Shown: positions 31,849 to 36,007 of the stretch, in pieces
How the letters are laid out: the number at the start of each line of letters is the position of its first letter
Position numbering within the stretch: the first letter of the stretch is position 1
NCBI GenBank assembly: GCA_018660305.1
Contig: JABJKO010000050.1
Coordinates: forward strand, 1 to 36,007
Direction: 5' to 3'
Length of the DNA stretch: 36,007 nt
Source of the DNA: Rhodospirillaceae bacterium
GTDB lineage: Bacteria; Pseudomonadota; Alphaproteobacteria; MPNO01; UBA2964
Notes under the pieces: generated by a model
What the model saw: the letters and a program-made list of their open reading frames with translations, nothing else
Told to the model about the DNA's origin: nothing
Databases searched by the model: none
Made by a program: the position numbers and the translations under genes

Positions 31849-32943
31849 TTATGGCCCGGCCATAAATTCTGTTGCCAGTCTGGCCGCCGCCCGCATCTCG
31901 TCCTCCCGGCCGATGGTGAACCGCAGGCAGTCGGGCAGGCCGTATCCAGTGGTTTCCCGGGGGATGACACCGTGCCGGGAGAAGAAATCCATGGCATGGG
32001 AGGCGGTTTTTCCGCCTTCCGCGGGAAACCGGACCAGAACAAAATTTCCCGCGCTGGGAAAGACTGTCAGGCCCAGCGCTAACAGCTGATCACTGAACCA
32101 GGGCAGCCAGACACTGTTGTGGTCGCGCGACGCCGCCACATGATCCGTATCTTCCAGCGCCGCCTTGCCCGCGGCCTGCGCCGCGGTGCTCAGATTGAAG
32201 GGACCGCGAATGCGGTTGAGCACGTCGGCGATTTGCAGCGGACAATAACTCCACCCTATCCTGAGGGCCGCGAGCCCATGGATCTTGGAAAATGTCCGCG
32301 TCATCACCGTATTGTCGCCGGCATCCACCAGATCCATCCCCGGCGAATAATCGTTCGTCGTGACGTATTCGGCATAGGCGGAATCGATGACCAGAAGAAC
32401 ATTATCCGGCAGCCCTTGTCTCAACCGCGCCATTTCATCGGCGGATATATAGGATCCCGTCGGGTTATTGGGGTTGGCCACGAAGACGATGCGCGTCCTG
32501 TCGCTGACACGGGACAGAAGAGAATCCACATCCACCGTCAGGTTGGTTTCGGGCGCCGTGACCGGCGTTGCCCCGACGCTGAGCGCGGCGATGGGGTAGA
32601 TATTGAAGCCATGCTCGCTATAGAGCACCTCGTCACCGGGACCCGCATATCCACGGGCCAGATTATACAGCAGCTCATCGGATCCGGCGCCACACACGAT
32701 CCGGTCTTCCGCCAGCCCGTGGCGGGCTGAAATGGCCTCCCGCAACAGGGTGGCCCCGCCATCGGGATAACGATGCATGGATTGTGCGGCCTGTTCGGCG
32801 GCAAGAATAGCCCGGGGGCTTGGCCCCAGCGCACTTTCATTGGCCGACAGCTTCATTTCCACGGCCCGCCCATCCACCGTCGACTTGCCGGGCACATAGG
32901 GCTTTATGTCGAGAATCCCGGGCCGCGGTTCGGGACTCGTCAT
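31849..32943 (-). CDS. hisC: Histidinol-phosphate / aromatic aminotransferase
   Basis: A 364-residue PLP class I/II aminotransferase of the HisC group. It starts with GILDIKPYVPGKS and has KLSANESALGPSP, the N-terminal loop for substrate. FVANPNNPTGSYI supplies the Asn contacting PLP, DSAYAEYV follows, and the Schiff-base lysine is in TRTFSKIHGLAALRIGW. The C terminus carries the arginine in CLRFTIGREDEM. Placed between chorismate mutase and prephenate dehydrogenase, it probably also transaminates phenylpyruvate/hydroxyphenylpyruvate or prephenate. Its ATG overlaps the chorismate mutase stop by four bases. Confidence 0.93.
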   Translation of the reverse strand: MTSPEPRPGILDIKPYVPGKSTVDGRAVEMKLSANESALGPSPRAILAAEQAAQSMHRYPDGGATLLREAISARHGLAEDRIVCGAGSDELLYNLARGYAGPGDEVLYSEHGFNIYPIAALSVGATPVTAPETNLTVDVDSLLSRVSDRTRIVFVANPNNPTGSYISADEMARLRQGLPDNVLLVIDSAYAEYVTTNDYSPGMDLVDAGDNTVMTRTFSKIHGLAALRIGWSYCPLQIADVLNRIRGPFNLSTAAQAAGKAALEDTDHVAASRDHNSVWLPWFSDQLLALGLTVFPSAGNFVLVRFPAEGGKTASHAMDFFSRHGVIPRETTGYGLPDCLRFTIGREDEMRAAARLATEFMAGP

Positions 32944-33809
32944 GAATTTGTGTCCCCGACAATTTCCGTGGTGCCCAACGGGACCGCATAGGCCCCGACC
33001 ACATGGGCCGACCGGACGCCCGGTGCATTCTCCAGACAGGCGGCCAGCCGCTTATCATCCGGCGTGACAAACCCGTTGATCTCGGCCAGCAACATCAAGG
33101 CATCGGAGCTCGAACCGCCGGCGATAAATTTCATGTCGAACCCGGCATCACCGAACGCCGTGGCCAGACCGCCGCGGCTCGCGCTTTCTTCCTGTTCGAT
33201 CAGAATAAAACTGTGATCATCACCACTCGGTTCAGGATCGTTCGCCGTCACGACCAGGGCTCCTGAGCGTACGCCCTTGCCATTACCGATGGACCCAAAG
33301 GGCAGCCGGGCGCAAATCTGCAATCGCTTGTCCGTTGTCACATCAAGGGCCGGCCACCAGGGATCGGCTTCCCCTTCCTGTGGAAACGGCAGCACGCCGG
33401 CCGTCGCGGTTCCCTCGGCGACCGCATGAAGGACACCGCGCGTCGATTTGAGACGGGTCATTTCCGATCGCGTGCCAAAATGATCGCGGGCAAGATCCCA
33501 GCACCCCACGTCGCCGGTATCCCAAACGGAAACCGAGAAAGGTCCCTGAAGACTGACAAAGGCGGAAACCAGCTCGCGCCACATGCGGATGATCACATCA
33601 CGGGGCAAGGTGCCGCTATGCCTGTCGGCCAGACGGCGCAGTATTTCGGCCTCGCGACCGGGTCGGAAAATGGCGCCACCGGAATCCGCTTTCGCGTCTT
33701 TCACCTGGTCGACCACATCCGCCCGCCGCATCAGCAAATCGTGCAGCGCATCATCTATCTGGTCGATCTCGTCGCGGAGATTCGAAAGATCGGAATTGTT
33801 TTCGCTCAT
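32940..33809 (-). CDS. AroQ-type chorismate mutase with a divergent PheA-like C-terminal part
   Basis: A 289-residue protein. Residues about 8-95 are an AroQ chorismate mutase (LRDEIDQIDDALHDLLMRRA; VKDAKADSGG; RPGREAEILRRL), converting chorismate to prephenate. The rest resembles the layout of bifunctional PheA but is diverged. A region starting FSVSVWDTGDVGCWDLARDH sits where prephenate dehydratase would be, without the Thr-Arg-Phe catalytic motif. It is followed by an ACT-like segment (SFILIEQEESASRGGL; GFDMKFIAGGSSSDALMLL). So it likely has mutase activity plus a regulatory or non-catalytic C-terminus. It heads the aromatic operon, divergent from metX. Confidence 0.85.
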   Translation of the reverse strand: MSENNSDLSNLRDEIDQIDDALHDLLMRRADVVDQVKDAKADSGGAIFRPGREAEILRRLADRHSGTLPRDVIIRMWRELVSAFVSLQGPFSVSVWDTGDVGCWDLARDHFGTRSEMTRLKSTRGVLHAVAEGTATAGVLPFPQEGEADPWWPALDVTTDKRLQICARLPFGSIGNGKGVRSGALVVTANDPEPSGDDHSFILIEQEESASRGGLATAFGDAGFDMKFIAGGSSSDALMLLAEINGFVTPDDKRLAACLENAPGVRSAHVVGAYAVPLGTTEIVGDTNS

Positions 33810-33892
33810 AATAGCTACTCGCGGACGGGTAAGGCTCTCGGGACGCGGTTATACAAGGTAGCGGTAAGGACCAAAAGGAAAGAAAACATTGA

Positions 33893-33898
33893 TATAAT
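33893..33898 (+). promoter_or_regulatory. Putative -10 element for metX-metW
   Basis: A perfect TATAAT lies 63 bases before the metX ATG. The -35 position (ACCAAA at 33870-33875) is poor, so an activator may be needed. The leader of about 55 bases has no recognisable riboswitch and no clear Shine-Dalgarno before the ATG. Confidence 0.35.
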
Positions 33899-33961
33899 GG
33901 CATTTTGGACCTAGCTATCATGGTGTTTTAGCCAATCCTGCGGCCTTCCGGATCGAATTTA

Positions 33962-35125
33962 ATGACGTCGAGTCTGTCCCTGAGCGACATTGCGAACGGC
34001 TCCCTGCCCGGCCAACAGGTCACGCTGGGCGGGGCACAGCCGCTTGAGCTCGATTGTGGCGCGGCCCTGGGACCGTTTACCGTCGCCTACCAGGCCTATG
34101 GAACGCTCAATTCGGACAAATCCAACGCGATCCTCATCTGCCACGCGCTGACCGGCGATCAGTTCGCCGCCGACCGTAATCCCGTCACCGGCAAGCCCGG
34201 CTGGTGGAATATCATGGTGGGACCGGGCAAGGTCATCGATACCGAACGTTTTTTCGTCATCTGTACAAATGTCCTCGGCGGTTGTCTCGGGACAACCGGG
34301 CCGGCGTCCGTCAGTCCTGAAACCGGCAAGCCCTATGGCCTCAGCTTTCCGGTCATCACCATCGGCGACATGGTGCGCGCCCAGGCCATGCTCATCGACA
34401 GCCTGGGCATCGACCAGCTGTTCAGTGTCATCGGCGGGTCCATGGGCGCCATGCAGGTTCTCGAATGGGCATCGAAATTCGGCGACCGTGTCTTCTCCGC
34501 CATCCCCATCGCCGGGGCACCGCGCCATTCGGCTCAGAACATCGCCTTCCATGAGGTGGGTCGGCAGGCGATCATGGCCGATCCGGACTGGTGTCAGGGT
34601 GAGTACCTGGCCGAGGGCAAGCGGCCCCATCGCGGTCTCGCGGTAGCGCGCATGGAAGCCCATATAACCTATCTGTCGGAAGCAGCCCTGCATCGCAAGT
34701 TCGGCCGCCGGCTGCAGGAACGCGAAGCCGTCACCTATGGCTTTGACGCCGACTTCGAAGTGGAATCATACCTGCGCCACCAGGGCAGCTCATTTGTCGA
34801 CCGGTTCGATCCCAACGCCTATCTCTATATCACGCGGGCGATGGATTATTTCGATATGGCCGGTGAACATGACGATGTGCTGGCCGACGCGTTTCGCGAC
34901 ACCAAAGTACGTTATTGCGTGGTCTCGCTTTCCAGCGACTGGCTGTACCCGACGTCGGAGAGCCGGACGGTTGTTCACGCCTTAAACGCCGTTGCCGCCA
35001 ATGTGAGCTTTATCGAAATTCAGACCGACAAAGGCCACGACGCATTCCTGTTGGATGAACCGGAGCTCCACAAGACACTGTCGGGATTTATCGACGGCGC
35101 CGCGCGGCACCGGGGTCTGCTGTGA
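33962..35125 (+). CDS. metX: Homoserine O-acetyltransferase (MetX family)
   Basis: A 387-residue alpha/beta-hydrolase-fold acyltransferase activating homoserine for methionine synthesis. The nucleophile S160 lies in [15 protein letters not shown], with the aspartate in [13 protein letters not shown] and the histidine H359 in [32 protein letters not shown] and [13 protein letters not shown] are family hallmarks. Some family members use succinyl-CoA, so acetyl versus succinyl specificity is not certain from this alone. No good ribosome site precedes the ATG. It overlaps metW. Confidence 0.94.
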   Translation: MTSSLSLSDIANGSLPGQQVTLGGAQPLELDCGAALGPFTVAYQAYGTLNSDKSNAILICHALTGDQFAADRNPVTGKPGWWNIMVGPGKVIDTERFFVICTNVLGGCLGTTGPASVSPETGKPYGLSFPVITIGDMVRAQAMLIDSLGIDQLFSVIGGSMGAMQVLEWASKFGDRVFSAIPIAGAPRHSAQNIAFHEVGRQAIMADPDWCQGEYLAEGKRPHRGLAVARMEAHITYLSEAALHRKFGRRLQEREAVTYGFDADFEVESYLRHQGSSFVDRFDPNAYLYITRAMDYFDMAGEHDDVLADAFRDTKVRYCVVSLSSDWLYPTSESRTVVHALNAVAANVSFIEIQTDKGHDAFLLDEPELHKTLSGFIDGAARHRGLL

Positions 35126-35787
35126 TGCCGCTCGATCAGGATAACATTCCGAAAGAGGACGCGATGGCGCCGACCCTGGCCGCCAACCTGCGCCTCGATC
35201 TCCAGCTCATTGCCGATATGATCGAACCGGAAAGCCGGGTTCTCGATATCGGCTGTGGCGACGGCGCCCTGCTGGACTATCTTGCCCGGGAAAAGAATGT
35301 GGATGGGCGCGGAATCGAAATCAGCCAGGAAGGCGTGAATGCCTGCGTGTCCCATGGCCTGTCCGTCATCCAGGGGGATGCCGATACCGATCTCGCCAAC
35401 TATCCGGCCAATGCGTTCGACTATGTGGTGCTGGGCCAGACGCTGCAGGCGACCCATCAACCCAGGCTGGTCCTGGAGGATCTCGTGCGCATCGGCCGTC
35501 ATGCGGTAGTGTCCTTCAATAATTTCGGGCACTGGCGGACCCGGCTGTCCCTCCTCGTGCGAGGCCGCGCGCCGGTCAGAAGCGGGTCGGTCTATGGCTG
35601 GTACGACAGCCCGGACATTCATCTCTGCACCATCCTGGATTTTGTCTGGCTGTCCAACGCCCTGGGGCTGACCATCGAAAAAGGCCTGTCGGTGGGCCGC
35701 GACGGCAAAGCCCGGGTAATCCGGTCGGCCGGTCACATGGAGAATTTGCTCGGCGAACAGGCGATCTTCCTGCTGCGACAGGGATAG
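35125..35787 (+). CDS. metW: Methionine biosynthesis protein MetW
   Basis: A 220-residue methyltransferase-fold protein that normally partners MetX. The SAM-binding motif I is SRVLDIGCGDGALLDYL, followed by RGIEISQEGVNACVSHGLSV, VIQGDADTDL and the MetW-specific YVVLGQTLQATHQPRLVLED and VSFNNFGHWRTRLSLLVRGR. The role is known as helping MetX activity. Start options are GTG 35122, ATG 35125 (TGATG overlap with metX, chosen) and ATG 35164, which has GAGG upstream. Confidence 0.92.
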   Translation: MPLDQDNIPKEDAMAPTLAANLRLDLQLIADMIEPESRVLDIGCGDGALLDYLAREKNVDGRGIEISQEGVNACVSHGLSVIQGDADTDLANYPANAFDYVVLGQTLQATHQPRLVLEDLVRIGRHAVVSFNNFGHWRTRLSLLVRGRAPVRSGSVYGWYDSPDIHLCTILDFVWLSNALGLTIEKGLSVGRDGKARVIRSAGHMENLLGEQAIFLLRQG

Positions 35788-35861
35788 AAGCTAATTCAAC
35801 AAGCCGGCTGGTGCGCGTCCATGTCATAACGAGCGCAACGTTCACAACATCGGATCGTGTG

Positions 35862-36007
35862 ATGTCCTCTTCTCTTGCCACGCTCGACGCCCTGCCGCCG
35901 ATCGCGGATTTCTACGCGCACTACTGGAACAAACGGCCGTTCCTAGTGCGGGACGCCATTGATCAAACCGTGATGGCCGGGCTGATCACGCCAGACGAGC
36001 TTGCGGG
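35862..36007 (+). CDS. Cupin/JmjC-like ribosomal oxygenase (RoxA/YcfD-type), N-terminal fragment
   Basis: The first 48 codons are present. The protein begins MSSSLATLDALPPIADFYAH, then YWNKRPFLVRDAIDQ and LITPDELAG. The 'FYxxYWxKRPFLVRxAI...PDELAG' layout matches the N terminus of YcfD/RoxA-type 2-oxoglutarate-dependent oxygenases, which hydroxylate an arginine of ribosomal protein L16 in E. coli. The metal-binding HxD...H lies beyond the window. It is 74 bases after metW and may have its own promoter. Confidence 0.6.
   Translation, partial: MSSSLATLDALPPIADFYAHYWNKRPFLVRDAIDQTVMAGLITPDELA

Noticed and set aside
33905..33961. Possible SAM riboswitch before metX
   Set aside because: SAM-II-type elements are common before metX/metA in alphaproteobacteria, but I could not find the conserved pseudoknot sequences (for example the GCTAAA segment) in this short leader.
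1..36007. tRNA, rRNA, CRISPR arrays, transposase or integrase genes
   Set aside because: I looked through intergenic regions and recognisable proteins and saw none; no regularly spaced repeats.

Overview
The window is about 36 kb of GC-rich, gene-dense chromosome. Gene content and order point to an alphaproteobacterium, most likely Rhodospirillales or a near relative. The main pointers are the block tlpA / argH / small lipoprotein / lysA / TIGR02302 / cpdR / hpt / zinc-ribbon DUF3426 / ftsE-ftsX / ydcF / plsC, a CpdR-type response regulator, a class II (B12) ribonucleotide reductase, and metX-metW divergent from a chorismate mutase / hisC / prephenate dehydrogenase operon. There are no rRNA, tRNA, CRISPR or insertion-sequence genes that I can see.

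Layout. 1-3.1 kb: a thiolase start and a heme-oxygenase-like diiron-type protein (minus strand), divergent from a large NDP-forming acyl-CoA synthetase. 3.1-5.4 kb: an SDR epimerase and a glycosyltransferase (minus). A diverged direct repeat of the 3' end of the next esterase gene flanks the glycosyltransferase. 5.5-7.7 kb: an overlapping minus-strand operon of Nudix hydrolase, AlkA-like glycosylase and alpha/beta-hydrolase. 7.8-10.7 kb: a HIG1-type small membrane protein, then etfB-etfA-hydroxyacyl-CoA dehydrogenase with 1-bp overlaps. 10.7-12.25 kb: an AT-rich accessory cassette (soluble GT51-like transglycosylase plus a nucleotidyltransferase), then a gene-poor stretch with a C-rich/G-rich inverted repeat. 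12.3-23.3 kb: the conserved housekeeping block. 23.3-26.6 kb: nrdJ behind a good sigma-70 promoter and a near-palindromic pair of DnaA boxes, then an SDR. 26.8-30.9 kb: assorted single genes (hypothetical, FAH hydrolase, ChaC, EamA transporter, DUF2125). 30.9-33.8 kb: aromatic amino acid operon. 34-35.8 kb: metX-metW. The last 146 bases start a cupin protein resembling ribosomal oxygenase RoxA/YcfD.

How the genes work together. ETF plus hydroxyacyl-CoA dehydrogenase, the thiolase and the acyl-CoA synthetase suggest acyl-CoA metabolism. argH, lysA, hisC, prephenate dehydrogenase, chorismate mutase, metX and metW are amino-acid biosynthesis. ftsEX, cpdR and nrdJ (with its DnaA boxes) concern division, cell cycle and DNA precursor supply, and plsC membrane lipid synthesis.

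The best candidate for an undescribed system is the two-gene cassette at 10721-11972. A GT51 fold with its catalytic motifs but no membrane anchor is translationally overlapped with a GS...DxD nucleotidyltransferase. The pair is inserted, with foreign base composition, between two conserved housekeeping operons.
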